A stretch of 64,000 bases of DNA, taken from contig CAJNOJ010000180.1 of assembly GCA_905250025.1 (NCBI GenBank), positions 154,556 through 218,555 of the forward strand. The letters are read 5' to 3'. The DNA comes from Adineta ricciae (lineage: Eukaryota; Rotifera; Eurotatoria; Adinetida; Adinetidae). The notes beneath the pieces were generated by a model. It worked only from the letters and a program-made list of their open reading frames with translations, did not search any database and was not told where the DNA came from. Position numbers and translations under genes: made by a program. Positions 20,870-32,914 of this stretch are shown in pieces (within the stretch, counting starts at the first letter, position 1; each line of letters opens with the position of its first letter).

Positions 20870-22929
20870 ATGGCACGTTCGAATAGTAATGCATCTCAAC
20901 GCCGAAAGTTAGCTTTGATCATTGGCAACGGAAGATACAATTTATCGGAAAACCGATTAGATTATGCAAAACAGAATGCGGACGAGTTGAGTGCGCTACT
21001 CAAATCCGTCGGATTCAAAGTGACCCTTGTCCATGACATACAACGACATGAATTTGCGAACTGTTTTGTTGCTTTCTCTGCAGCGATTCGCGAAGATGAT
21101 TTAGTGTTGATCTATTTCTGTGGTCAGGCATGTCATGTCGATGGTACTAATTTTCTTATACCCACCGGGGATAATGATATTGAAACTAAAGATGATTTCG
21201 AAGACTCTGCTAATAAGCTAAAGAATATGATCACTCAAATAGCGGATTCGAAACAATCATATGCAACGATATTTATTTTCGATTGTTCGAAACCTTACTT
21301 AGTGAAAAGCACAAAAAAATCGAAGTGTAAGTAGAAGGTTATGAGGAAAACAGTAAGTAAACCTTGTCTATATCAATTTAGCGCTAGATCGATGTGCGGG
21401 ATTGAATAAAATCTCACCATCACCTCAAACATTCATCCAATTTGCTCGCTCAAGTGATGATCATGCGTCGACTAATTTGTATTTTGAACACTTACTGAAA
21501 AACATTGTGCAAGAAAACGTGGAGCTTGTCGATGCACTTCGACGAGTAGAAAAGGATGTTGCTCAAGAAAGTAATAAGAAACAACAGCCGTTATCTATGG
21601 ATAATTTAGACAAAAGTCGATCGATCTGCCTGAACCCTGTTGTTCTTGAAAGTAAATCAAAAAGAATCTACAAGAAGAGATTGTCAGATGATCCTTTTCC
21701 ATTTCATAGAATGGGATGAAGTCAAACCAAGTGAAATGGCTGAATTTAAGAAAAAACAGGCTGAACTGAAGGCATGTTACGATAATTATCCAACAATCGA
21801 CGAGCTGACAAAGAAAAACAAGTCAAGTATTGAAAAAGCCGAAGGATTGACAAAAGAAATTCTGTCGAAAACGCCGTCCGGAGATGCAACTAAAACAGAC
21901 ACCGTATGTCACGTCCTATACAAATTATTCGAACAGGAAAATCAAGAATGTCTATTCTTTGATTCCACTCAAGATATGAAACTTCACGATGCATCCAGTA
22001 ATCTAGCTGATTTTAGTACTCAAGATAAACCATTTGTGCTAAAATTGAATAATGTTCATGGCCTGGGTACCAAAACTTACGCTGACGATGGACAGCAAGG
22101 ATTGAATGTTGTTCAAACATTAGAACGTGCACGAGAACAAAACCAGTCGCATCCAGTTCTTGATGACATTGTTGATCGATTGGCGAAAGCACATGATGTT
22201 AATAAAAAGCAGATCAAGATCAAGAACTTCTTCTATGGGTCATGCGGTGTTGTCTACACCGTGGATGATCTACCAAAGAACATAGTTAAGTCATTGTCGA
22301 CTGTTACCGACAGATTACGAGAACGATTCGAACAATTCCAATCGGCAAAGATTCATCCATTGTTATTTCGACCATCATTCGATATATCGCAGTTTGATGA
22401 ACGTGGAAATAAAACATTTACAGAACAAGGGAAATTAGAAGTTGGACCACCTGGACGTAAGATGACATACTATCAACCAGTTGGATGGACACGATATGGA
22501 TTGAAAGTATTAGGTAGATATGAAAATGATACATGGTTAGATCCGTTTGGACATGAAAAAAATTGGTACAAAGCTTATCATGGAACCGGTCGTGCTGAAG
22601 CACAAGACTTCGGAAAAGCTGACGGTGATATTGATAAACAATACGCAGCGATTGACGCAGCTGCGAGTATTCACAAAAATGGATTCCGTGAAGCAAGAGT
22701 TCATGTTTATGGAGCAGGTGTTTATTGTTCTCCAGATCCTACTTTCCCCGTCAAGAATTATGTTGGTACAGTTGAGTTAAAAACTGAGCAAGGACCTAAA
22801 AAGTTTATGTGCATGCTTCAAGTAGCAGTGAATCCAGACGGCGTTACGTTTACCACAGCACCACAAATATGGGTTGTTCCAAAGCCTAAAGACATCCGAA
22901 CATACGGAATACTTATTAAAGAAGTTTAG
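20870..22929 (+). CDS. Caspase-like / PARP(ART)-like fusion protein, copy A
   Basis: Exons 20870-21326, 21382-21651 and 21710-22929 (introns 55 and 58 nt) encode 648 residues. Residues 12-240 are a caspase-like domain: KLALIIGNGRYNL, DLVLIYFCGQACHVDGTNFL with IPTGD, and ATIFIFDCSKPYL. The His position is Gln at 86; Cys 139 is kept. After a Lys/Glu-rich linker (AEFKKKQAELKACYDNYP) the C-terminal part from about 490 reads GRKMTYYQPVGWTRYGLKVL, WYKAYHGTG (about 528-536), IHKNGF, YGAGVYCSPDP, MCMLQVAVNP and DIRTYGILIK. This has the H-Y layout of PARP-like ADP-ribosyltransferase folds seen in many protist, fungal and rotifer proteins. Role could be proteolysis-coupled signalling or a scaffold; neither activity is shown. 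Domain order and splice frames are clear. Confidence 0.75.
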
Positions 22930-23031
22930 CTCAGAAACATAATAGACCACTGTATTCTTTTTTTCCATTTTTTATTCTCTCGCACTTTAATATCAATAAA
23001 AAAAATATGCCGAAAAGAGACAAGCTAGTCA

Positions 23032-24765
23032 TTAGTCTATCCATATGTCTAATCGAGTATTTTCTAAAGCCCACTTATACTGCATTCCTGTTTCACTTTT
23101 ATATAGCCATTTTTTCAAATCACCGATGTCGATTGCTTCTGGGTCGTTGAGGATAACCGCGTAAACCAAATGACACAGACTGTTCATCAGGATAGGCAAG
23201 CAAGCGAATTCTGCGATGCGTATTGAAATATATTCCAAATTGGGAAAAAGTCGAGTGAATAAATCTACATCACACAGATTGCAGAAGTAGCAGTTCAAAG
23301 ACTCGCTGAGAGTCAATCTTTTGATTGTGCGTAACGGCGAAGAAAGCGACCTGAGGCAATCAACGTCTCCATCATAGCATCGAATTTCTAATGACGTGAT
23401 ATTGGTCATCATTGGTAGGGTTGCGAAGAACCTTGGACTATCTACGGTACATGTTGTAGCTTTCGCGAAATTTACATAGTTAGACAGAATAGAAGTGTCA
23501 TAACTGTGATTATAAGTGTACACTGTGGCTGAGCGGATTGTGGTAGCGTTTGTATATTGACGCGGACTACCTGGAGCGCTACGCCGATGCTCTGAAATTG
23601 GTAATATTTCCAGTGTTCGTATACTATCAAAGTTTGGCAGTGCAGAATTAGAAACCCATGGTACATTTGGACGAAAGATGATTTTATCGTCAGTTGGCGG
23701 TGGCAAACTGTAAAGTTCAATTGTATCGACATCGTTCTCAGGTCGATCGGCGACAAACCACCACTTCTTTTCTTCAGTCCAGAAGTTGCTGCGAAAAGAT
23801 TGCATTACAGATGAAGGTGTTGCAGTTTCGGCTGCTTCAAGACCAACGTTCAAACGAAAATCAGTTAAATTTGGTAAGTGAGTACGAATTAACTCTTCCC
23901 AAATTGCTCCATCTTGATATTCAGCACCGGCAGTATAGTTGCAAATAAATGCACTAAACCAAAATGTGTGCAATTGTGGAAGGCTACGAAGAAATCTCGC
24001 CATGGTTGTAAAGGGAACTATTCCATTCATAGTGATAACTAACTTCTGTAAGTTGATTCTAGGACTGAAATCATTTGGTTTATTCATGTATTCTTCACCT
24101 TTTCGTGCTGACACAATGACATCGATGGATACTATTTGGGGTAACATCGATAAAAAACGATAAAGAATATTGAAAGTGATTGGAATTCGAAGAATAAATT
24201 CTTGAACATTTGGAACATTAAAACGACATTTATACAGTTCCCTTTCGTCAAAAACCAAACCAGAACGGCGACCTGTATAGCCAAGTTTGAGATAAGTAAG
24301 CAAAGGCAAATTAACATTCATAATTTTGGTGACAAATTTTCCTTTCGATTCTTCGGAGTCATGCATTATAGTTAGTGAACGAAGATTGATGAAATCGCTT
24401 AATTTCTTACGCACTATATCGATCGTGTCATCAGTTAAATTGATCAATGTCAACGACTGCAGCAGCTGTAAGACGTTCTTCGACTTCGTTTCAAAAAAAA
24501 GCTGCTCGGTCTGTTCTATCATCAGTCGTGGACAAAACTTAACAGCAAATGGAACTTCGATTTTCTTGAAAATATGTTTACGAGTAAAATCGAATTGAGA
24601 TTTACGACAACAACTGAGATCGAAATCGATACTACTGGCTTGCACTAGACCATCCAAACGAGTATTCAAATTGTAAAATGCATACCATGCATCGACAGCT
24701 GTTAAATATTTCAGTATTTTAATTATTAACTCATTGGGTAAGTGTTCGAATTCAGTACGCGTCAT
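23032..24765 (-). CDS. F-box / leucine-rich protein, copy A
   Basis: Single exon, 577 residues from the first ATG (MTRTEFEHLPNELIIKILKY). The first 45 residues are an F-box (LPNELIIKILKYL, then YAFYNLNTRLDGLV). The rest has loosely repeating leucine-rich stretches (LLQSLTLINLTDDTID, LSDFINLRSLTIMHDSEE, LPQLHTFWFSAF, MTNITSLEIRCYDG). F-box proteins recruit substrates to SCF ubiquitin ligases by binding Skp1; the leucine-rich part would bind the target. Single-exon F-box genes of this type are greatly expanded in bdelloids. It converges on the caspase/PARP fusion with 102 bp between the stops. Confidence 0.8.
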   Translation of the reverse strand: MTRTEFEHLPNELIIKILKYLTAVDAWYAFYNLNTRLDGLVQASSIDFDLSCCRKSQFDFTRKHIFKKIEVPFAVKFCPRLMIEQTEQLFFETKSKNVLQLLQSLTLINLTDDTIDIVRKKLSDFINLRSLTIMHDSEESKGKFVTKIMNVNLPLLTYLKLGYTGRRSGLVFDERELYKCRFNVPNVQEFILRIPITFNILYRFLSMLPQIVSIDVIVSARKGEEYMNKPNDFSPRINLQKLVITMNGIVPFTTMARFLRSLPQLHTFWFSAFICNYTAGAEYQDGAIWEELIRTHLPNLTDFRLNVGLEAAETATPSSVMQSFRSNFWTEEKKWWFVADRPENDVDTIELYSLPPPTDDKIIFRPNVPWVSNSALPNFDSIRTLEILPISEHRRSAPGSPRQYTNATTIRSATVYTYNHSYDTSILSNYVNFAKATTCTVDSPRFFATLPMMTNITSLEIRCYDGDVDCLRSLSSPLRTIKRLTLSESLNCYFCNLCDVDLFTRLFPNLEYISIRIAEFACLPILMNSLCHLVYAVILNDPEAIDIGDLKKWLYKSETGMQYKWALENTRLDIWID

Positions 24766-25044
24766 GTCAGGATATTTCAACGTGTGAACGGCAGAGAATT
24801 TTTTATAGAAATGACTCGCACACGCAATCGTTGGCGTTGGTAAACAGACAATTTTTTCTCCAGCGAGAATGTTTTAGAAAAAAGTAAATAGGAAAAAAAT
24901 CTTTTCTCTCCTCTCTGTTTGCTACACGTGACTTTACAAAGACTAAGTCAATAAGACGGAAGTGTTGCATAGAGAATTGACTCACAACACCTATACTTAC
25001 TCTATCCGATTGGTTTAAATGAAAATATAATTATGTGTCAGATA

Positions 25045-26118
25045 TATTCGTTTTTTTTTTATTTCGATACACTGATGCTTAAACGACATGACCAACCGAA
25101 TGAACTGTTGTTCGAAATTTTCAAATACTTTTTCTACAATGACAATATCTATACTTTTCTCAACTGCAATAAGCGAATTAATTATATCCTTCGACAAACA
25201 AATTCTTTCACTTATTTCGCCGTGCCAACAACTAATTTCGAGTAGCTGCCTCATTTTTGTCAGTCATCAGTTTGAAAACATACATTTGTTGTCTATGAAA
25301 TCTAATGAGATGTTATTACTACCGACGTGTCCAACTCGTTTGGATATACAAAACTTCGTTTTGAAGAAAGTGTTTCATAACCGAAATCACTTACGAAGAT
25401 TCAAATAGTCATCTTGTATTCCTTTGTTGACACCGGATTGGACAATAAATCCAAATCTGCGTTCTTTAACGTTGAATTTGCTTCTTGTTCACACACCTAA
25501 TTTGAAGTATTTAAACATCAACACAACGCCACCATTTCCGCGACAAGGCGAAAAGCATGCATTCAATATTGATTATATCATATTAGAACAGTTTTCCATA
25601 ACTTTCAACGATTCCATTTTTACGGCATAAGTCGATTTTCATCTCGGCAAATTCATTTTCCTGATTTGATCAACACCCTGTGAGCGTTGAAAAACGAATC
25701 ACAGTGATTAATTCATGCAATATGAAATTTACAATCGTTACATCTGCGATTGACAGAGTTTTCGTTAATTCAAAGTGACTTATCGGCAGTGTTGAATGAA
25801 CGAATTCAACAATTGATTGTGGAAAAGTCTCCCGTGATTGAATACTTTGAACAACAAGGTTATGTGCTTTTTTTCAAATCTACAGCACCTTCAATTACGA
25901 TGTGATTTTAGTTTGCGTGTGAATATCTATCAATGCTATGCGAAAAGTTTGATAAAATTTTGTCGATTTATTTCAATTCATTCAATTTTGAATTGTCAAG
26001 GTCAACTCCCGAACGGGAATTGAAGAAAATTATGAACGAACTAAATCCGGAAGGAATCACAAAAAACTACCAAATAAAACATGTAGCTTCTTCTATTGGT
26101 TTTACTAAAAAGGACTAA
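25045..26118 (+). pseudogene. Decayed F-box / leucine-rich gene, copy A
   Basis: A clear F-box start (LKRHDQPNELLFEIFKYFFY, then NDNIYTFLNCNKRINYILRQ) ends at a stop at about 25243. Leucine-rich fragments follow in other frames (FENIHLLSMKSNEMLLLP, TPNLKYLNINTTPPFPRQ, CFFSNLQHLQLRC). About 160 bp present in copy B between the F-box and the first leucine-rich block are deleted here. Paralogous in type to the F-box gene at 23.0-24.8 kb, on the opposite strand. Confidence 0.6.
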
Positions 26119-26159
26119 GTTGTGTTTTTTTTTCAGTACAGTTCTTCGATCATTTGGAG

Positions 26160-27935
26160 TTAGAAGAATTTGATGTAGGGTGGAGAGGGTAGATTGGCAT
26201 CTGTTCCACTGTAAATCGCTGCTTGTTTGAATGAACACGGTGTTTCGCGCCAGAGATAACGAAGACCGTAAAGTTGTTTTCCCACACATGTACTCGGAAC
26301 GGTCAATGTTATGGTTAATCCGCTTTTGCCTGAAACACTCGATTGAACCCATAAGGCATCGTTGGAACATTGACTGCCTTGACAACAAACTTCAAATCCA
26401 GCAGGATTACGTAGTTCAATACTTGATACAGCAGTGTAAGCAATGTTGACAGTCTGACCACCACTTGTGTAAGTAACACTTTGTACAATTGGACCTTGAA
26501 ATTCAACTGATTGTCCGTAGGCAACAGCAAGACCAGCACGGGAAAGACGATAGCCCACATCATGCTTCGTTCGAGGATGAATGCTACAATTAAATTTACA
26601 TATAGATGAGTCTTTTCTTTCGTTCATTATTTACCCATTAGGATCATCGCGTAGGTCTAAAGCAACAGCCATAAAGACTTTGGGAACAACATTGTTCGGT
26701 ACATAACCAACGTTAAATGTTTGTTGCCAACGAAGCATTGGAAAACCTCCAATATATCGAGTGTCGTTTGTGAATGTCGATAGCTGAAACCATCCAACTT
26801 ATACTCGTTGAAAATCATAACAGAATGTAACTTACTTGAACGAAACCGAATGGAAATTGAAGATCAGTTATGCCGTTAGTGCGTTGATTCCATACTTGTC
26901 GCCAGGATTCAATCATTTTTGCAAATTTACAAGCATATGTTGGATTGCCGGCATTCGCCTCACCTATGGGAAGAAAAAGTTACTATAAAACTCATACATG
27001 AGAGTTCTTTGAATATTTACCTTGATACCATATCGAACCATAGATAACCATACGTGTAAACGGATAGATCATAGCATTGAATAAATTGGAATGATTTACT
27101 GGTGGAGCAGCAAAAGATCGGTCGGTAAACTGTGCCGTCATAATTTCATTCTTCTGTACAGAAGTTGTGTCATTACATTCGTGTAATGCACTGGGTGGCA
27201 TCCAAAACTCGACCGGTGTTCCACCCCAACTTGTAGCAATGAGACCAATGGGTCGACCACCTAGAGCTTCATGTATCATACGTCCATAGAGCCAACATAC
27301 CGCTGACATATAATTCCAATTAGGCCCACCAACACTTGATGGCGATGCAACAGACCAATTGAGATTAATGCCCAACAATTCTTCGACAGGCACTGCTGAT
27401 GGGATAAGTGAAGCAGTAAACAGCCGTACTTTTGGATAATTGCCAGCATTGGCAATTTCTTCGGTTGCATTAAAAATTAAACTGACCGTCATCTGCATAT
27501 TTGATTGGCCAGAACAAATCCATACATCACCGAATAAGACGTCATGAAGTGTGATTGTTAGAAGCGTCCCGTTAGACAGAGTTTCTTCTACTTTAATATC
27601 AAACGGTCCTTCTTCAGGCATTGGATCGAGTGTTATCGACCAAATATCTGCGCCAAGTGCATTCGTCGGCTCCTTGCGTGTCATTGTCGTATAGATTTTA
27701 TCATTCATTTTCAATGTAACCGATGCACTTGCATCACCATATCCCCATATAATTGCCCGTTGTGGTGCACGTTGTAAAACCATATGATCTTGAAGATAAT
27801 TGGCAAAACGAAACACCCCATTGCCTAAAATGAAATGCCTTCATAATTTCGATCTCACATGCGACTAGAACTATTATGCTTACATGGAGCAATGAGAAAA
27901 ACAAGAACTAGTAAGCCCAGCCTGACCACACACAT
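26160..27935 (-). CDS. SIAE: Sialate O-acetylesterase, copy A
   Basis: Five exons: 27935-27884, 27824-27021, 26963-26836, 26783-26635 and 26583-26160, with introns of 51-59 nt, giving 518 residues. Exon 1 encodes a signal peptide (MCVVRLGLLVLVFLIAP). The product reads FRFANYLQDHMVLQRAPQRA, then DVWICSGQSNMQMTVS (nucleophile Ser at about 125), WLYGRMIHEALGGRPIGLI, TSWGGTPVEFWMP, IWYQGE formed across a splice, FPFGFVQ, and near the end the IHPRTKHDVGYRL block with the catalytic His. This is the full motif order of animal SIAE, which removes acetyl esters from sialic acids in the lysosome or outside the cell. Length is close to vertebrate SIAE (about 520). Whether rotifers supply the substrate is unknown; dietary or bacterial glycans are plausible. 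Confidence 0.9.
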
Positions 27936-28099
27936 CTTTTTTTACATTGTCGATTTCGTTTGCGTCTATTATTAAATACTGCCGAGATAGAAGTCGCTCC
28001 AGATAAGACAACTGGCGAGATAAAGCAAAGAACATTAAATTCATGATAAAACATTTTTATTAAAACGAATGAAATAACAACAACAAACAAAAAACAAAT

Positions 28100-28434
28100 T
28101 CATCCCCATCCGTTCTCTCTGCACATGCATATTAAAGCATGGACTGGACGATATCCCTGATTAGAACGAACCGGATGACGAACGAGTTTATGTTGAAACA
28201 TATGATCGAGTGTACAACTTGCATTGTATCGTTTGAATACATCATCACTGTTGCGTCGTTCATACCAGTCACGGCAAGCACCACATTTTTCACATGCTTC
28301 GCCACCACAACTCAATTGACTTTCATTCGATGGTGAACTAGATCCAGATTCTACAGAATATATTCATTTATTTCTCATTTCATATACTCTTCGTGATAGA
28401 ACTTACTGAAAGACTGAAGAACCGTATGACTCAT
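28100..28434 (-). CDS. Small Cys-rich protein, 92 residues, copy A
   Basis: Exons 28434-28407 and 28350-28100 (56-nt phase-1 intron). The product starts MSHTVLQSFKSGSSSPSNES and carries CGGEACEKCGACRDWY, a motif with paired CxxC that could bind metal, then CTLDHMFQHKLVRHPVRSNQ and a final ALICMCRENGWG. No signal peptide. The same exon structure is kept in copy B, with only a one-codon difference at the end, which supports a real gene. The family is unknown to me; a zinc-binding role is possible. Confidence 0.6.
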
Positions 28435-29250
28435 ATTGTTGTAGATCAGATGAATTGACAGTAGAATATTGCGACAAATCGTTTAATCGATCGATGATTG
28501 TGCTGAGTAAGAAGTATTGCCGCTATATATATATACGTGCGTGGCACTTAGAAACATTGTTTGTCCTTTTTTACTAACGAATGTCATACTTTGACCTGTA
28601 AAAAGGCTTCTTTTCTCTGCATTTTGATCATAAGCCACGAATATACGTTTGTTAGTTGTCACGAAAGTTTACGTCAATTTGTTTTCTAAAACGATTGAGA
28701 TTAGTGACTAATGATTTGGTTAAAAATATCAACTTGAGTAACTATGCAGCATCCTACGCTGTTAAATAAACTTGAGAAGAGAGAACGAGAAGAAAATAAT
28801 TTTACAATACATCATCTCTAAACGAAACGATCACCTTAAAGTTCATGTAAATATGAGTTCGTTTCAAGCAATTATTCGTACATACTTTTCTCCTCCTCAA
28901 ATTTATCGCTTCTATTTTTTGACATTGGTAAACCCACACCTACACACACTAATCGATGAATCTAATTCCAAAAATAACCGTTTGATTCGCGCTTGCTTAC
29001 TCATTACAGCTCTCTTTTGGCGTAGAGAATTTTGATTTCGATAATTATCAATTCGTGAAAGTGTTTTCTAATCAAAAAGATATTTCCTGGAAGCATTGGC
29101 ACTTAAGAAAAAGATTTTTTAGGGCATTCGGATGCAAAATGCATCCCGTAATTATCGTTTAATTGATTGAAGTCAAGAACAGAATATGCATTTCAATTTG
29201 ATAATTGCTACGAACAAATATTCAAATATCTCGTCATACTCATTCAAAGA
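28435..29250. other. Divergent intergenic region, copy A
   Basis: Contains the promoter of the Cys-rich gene. A plus-strand open frame at 28772-29035 (87 codons, with a TYFSPPQIYRFYFLTL segment) is also open in copy B with a 6-nt in-frame difference. I do not call it a gene because it has no clear start context, splice or homology. Confidence 0.4.
28524..28535 (-). promoter_or_regulatory. TATA-rich element upstream of the Cys-rich gene
   Basis: TATATATATATA, 90 nt before the start codon at 28434 on the minus strand; kept in copy B at about 54481-54490. Confidence 0.35.
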
Positions 29251-32113
29251 ATGTCAAAGAGAAAGATCATTTACACGATGTCGCTCACTCAACTAGCTGT
29301 TCTACTACTATTGATTCCTTCCATAGTTATGTACTCGAAGGGATCTACAGATTATGATCTCTATGGAATTAAAATTGCTCTCAACGATCGATTCCTGGTT
29401 AGTGTCGACAATCTTTTTCTCGTTTGGTATGTGGAACACTTTCCACATGCCAACGGTTCATCATGCCGAGTCCTGTACAATTTAACAACGTGTGATTTCG
29501 TCTACAGTGTTGTTGTGCCCACAACTAATAATATCTCTTTTATATACAACTGTATTGATGTTCATGGCAACAACGTTGTCGGTTTCCTTGTTAGTAATGA
29601 TACGTGCTCATTTTATCTCATGAATGAACAGATCATTTCCAATTATTCGACACAGGACAACTTTGTCATAGCGATCGATGGACAAAGTACGGGCGTGTAT
29701 GGTTTTGCCGACGATTTTCTCTTCTTCTATCAATTGTTTCCAACAATAAGTTTGGTCACCTGGCCAAATACATTGAATATTTCTCCTCGAGCAGTAGATA
29801 TCGGTCACAATGACAAATATGCAGTGATCGCTGGATACTGCCAGTCATCGGTATCGGTCGCGGTTGAATGTGGTTTTCTCCTTCGACTAAACGTTTCTTC
29901 AGCTTGCCCATATGTTACGAGTACTTTTCAAATCAGTACCGTCGTAACATATTCATGGAATGATCCACGTTCAATTCGTTTAGTTACAAATAGTAGAACA
30001 TATACAGCACAATTCGTCATGTCTGTAAGTATCTGTTGGCAGACTCAACAAGTTCTTATTGGTGTTCAATCATTGAATACAGTATATTTGTACTCGCTAA
30101 ATGATACTCAAACGCCAATAGGTGTTCGTCAAACAGGCATGAACTTGATGGGCTATGGAAAAAGTGTTGCTTGGTTAGATCAGACCTGTCAGAAAGCAGT
30201 TATTCTCGCTAATGCGTATTCCTATTCCAATTATGAATGGATATCATCATCAGTACATATCTATGATATTCAGTCGGACGGTTTTAACGATTCAACACAA
30301 CCGATTCTCGCTTATCCAAATGCTCTACAAACGCTTCACCAATCGATGAATCCATCATTTATTCGTCTCACATGCTCGCCCAGTGGCCATTTAGGTCTTC
30401 TGGATCGTTTTGGAAATGGTATTGGTATTCTCAGTGCACCGCCTAACAATTATGCCAACACAAACACCCGTATATATGTGACCAGTTACCTACCCTGTTA
30501 TCGTGGCACCAGCCGAAACTACAGTAGCATTGAGCTATGTTATCCTGAATCATCGTCTGCCAGTAACTGTTCAACAGACTTGTTTTGTCCGTATGGATCA
30601 GTTGGCGAAGTTGCCTATTCAGCATTTGAATCGATTGAACAAGATCAAGACTATCCAGAAGCACCTGAAAATACGGTTTTTGATGATATACTCATGCAAA
30701 ATATCTTCAGTTTCAATTTGAAATCGGTTCATTGTTTGATTGTATCGCCGACGACATGGGTATTTGTGGTAATGATCATTGTTGGAATTATAGTTATCGG
30801 AATGGAGTGTTCCGAAAGATTTTATCCTCACCAACATTACATACGTGATCGAGCCAAACAAATATTCAGAAAAATCGATTTAATCGGCGAAGGAGAGGTA
30901 TTTCTATTTGTTAAATAATTACACAAAAATTGATAATTCCCTTATTCATATCTAGGTATGGATTGGCGGTTTAATTACAACCGCCATTATTGTCTTCATC
31001 ATATCAGCATACGTGTTCTCCAATGCTTTTTTCCATCAATATCCAATCGAACAACTCAAAGATAACAACTCATTTGCCTGCGATGCCACTCTCCGCAATG
31101 CGAAATTCGCTACAACGACTCAAAAACGATGGGATCCTCGTCGCACTTCAAAAGAAAGCCAACTTATCTTTGATTTACTTGATGCTCAAGTATTTACCCT
31201 TAACATCGATCTGATCCAAACGGCGTACACGTGCGGCGATTACTTTTACATACAGCGGAGCGATGGATATAAAATCACTCTAGTTTCTATCACTAACTGT
31301 ACAACAAACTATAATGGTACGATACTGAGCTTAGCAATTGTACTTCCAGCTCATGAGTTGACTGTTCAACTTGTTTTATCCGGTTTGAAGACGGTTGGAG
31401 CTGTTCGAATAGGCCTTAGTTCACCCTCGGCAACACTTGAACATGGAAGGTAAGTTTTGTAATCAGTATTTGAGAGAAATGCATGCTAATTACACTTTTG
31501 TAATGAAAGATTCACAGCGTTGGAAATGAAGTTTGCTTCGACGTTTGTTTCATCATCGCTGGATCAAGTTCTTACTGAATCGAATGTATTTCCAATCGAA
31601 CTAACTAAAATTATCAATGAAACTGATCCACTAGACAGTAATGGATCACCGCAATTCAGTGCCATTTGGTCATATTCGTTAACGGCCAATACGGATCAAT
31701 TATTTACAAGTGAAAATCGATACACATTCTTCTACCGATCGCAAACGAATATCAGCGTTACAATTTCACAAAATATATTCTACATTAGTAACATACAACA
31801 ACCCATTGCAAGACAAACTGAAGTGATCTTTCGCTGTCTTCTATTCACCATCGTCGTTTTAGAAGTATTTGGGCTGCTTTTCTTGATCGTCAAATTATTA
31901 TTTATTCCAATACTTCATATGATTTACACTCGTTTGTATCAAAATTTTGCAAAAATCCACAAAGTTTATCCATCGAGCGATCTCAGTATGGTCACTGTGG
32001 AAAACAAGAATCCACTTGATACACTCACACATACTTTCAAAACTCAAATGCCTCGTCGTCGTTGGTCATCTGGTACGCATGTTAACGAGATGAACAACTG
32101 TAGTGCACATTAA
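29251..32113 (+). CDS. Large membrane protein with extracellular domain, copy A
   Basis: Exons 29251-30897, 30956-31449 and 31510-32113 (introns 58 and 60 nt) encode 914 residues. The ATG at 29251 gives MSKRKIIYTMSLTQLAVLLL, a signal or anchor segment, and is the start shared with copy B. A long ectodomain of about 480 residues with many N-glycosylation sites and evenly spaced beta-like strands (DRFLVSVDNLFLVWYVEHF, AVDIGHNDKYAVIAGYCQSS) resembles a beta-propeller. Then come spans at TTWVFVVMIIVGIIVIG, VWIGGLITTAIIVFIISAYV and VIFRCLLFTIVVLEVFGLLF, with a second extracellular part between the last two. The tail is basic (MPRRRWSSG). I know no named family; such proteins recur in bdelloid genomes. 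Function unknown, possibly receptor or adhesion. Confidence 0.72.
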
Positions 32114-32644
32114 TAATCTAATAAACTATTGAATTCTGTTTGACCAATTGAAAAATGAACTTGTAATTCGAAAGTTTCACTGTTGCGCATGTTTGAACAT
32201 CTGTTTGTGATTCTCGGTAGATGATGAAATCCCTGACTGAAATCGTATCACACTGACAGAAATATATCGAATCGGTTCACTTCGTTTGTTCGTTTTCTTT
32301 TTCTTTTTCTTTTAAGTTTCTGACACATAAATCGAACGGAATCTAATTTTAAAAAATATTTCAAAATATACAAAACGATAATAAATATAGTCGCAGCCGT
32401 CGCGGAAATCATAGTAATATAGGCCAGTGATTTTGAAACCGTTTCAAAATTATGATAATAACGACCAGAATACCTGTGACTGTTGGGAGAATCCAATATT
32501 TCAATACAATATAGTAACCAAGCAAAATGTATATATTTCGTAGAGTAAACTTTTCATGAAGCGTCTATTTTTTACAAAAAATCCTGATATTTTACAAAGA
32601 GAACAACAGTTACATTGAAAAATAATTTGAATCGTCTTGTTTGA
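32114..32644 (-). other. Intergenic, with a remnant single-span membrane ORF
   Basis: The minus strand at 32496-32248 reads a hydrophobic stretch (AATIFIIVLYILKYFLKLD) and a Lys/Arg tail. Upstream MKSLLYEIYTFCLVTILY runs into a stop. Copy B keeps the hydrophobic stretch but differs around it. Probably a decayed small membrane gene. Confidence 0.35.
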
Positions 32645-32914
32645 TTAAGGTTTGAATAGATTCCGTAGAAAACCTCGGGCGAAGTCGTCAGGAGTTGGAT
32701 ACTGTGCGCTAGGATATGCACTCATCCGATATTGACTGTGAGGAACAACATGAGATGCATATGCTGGTCCACGAGTTGGTTGAAATTGTTGAACGCGACC
32801 ACTAGCAGCATGAAGTTGTTGCCCACCGTTGTTATTGACATACGCGTGCAATTGGCCAGCCACATTATGCCATTGAGCAGCAGTGTTTTGACCCATTCCA
32901 GTAGGAGCACTCAT
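32645..32914 (-). CDS. Small Gln/Ala/His-rich protein, 89 residues, copy A
   Basis: Single exon from the ATG at 32914 (MSAPTGMGQNTAAQWHNVAG) ending TPDDFARGFLRNLFKP. Rich in Gln, Ala, His, Tyr and Pro. No signal peptide or membrane segment. Copy B (58984-58715) has the same length with only substitutions, so purifying selection is likely. It looks like a disordered protein with a short C-terminal amphipathic motif. Function unknown. Confidence 0.55.
   Translation of the reverse strand: MSAPTGMGQNTAAQWHNVAGQLHAYVNNNGGQQLHAASGRVQQFQPTRGPAYASHVVPHSQYRMSAYPSAQYPTPDDFARGFLRNLFKP

Noticed and set aside
28772-29035. 87-codon open frame also open in copy B
   Set aside because: No start context, homology or splice evidence; the copies are so similar that a shared open frame is weak evidence.
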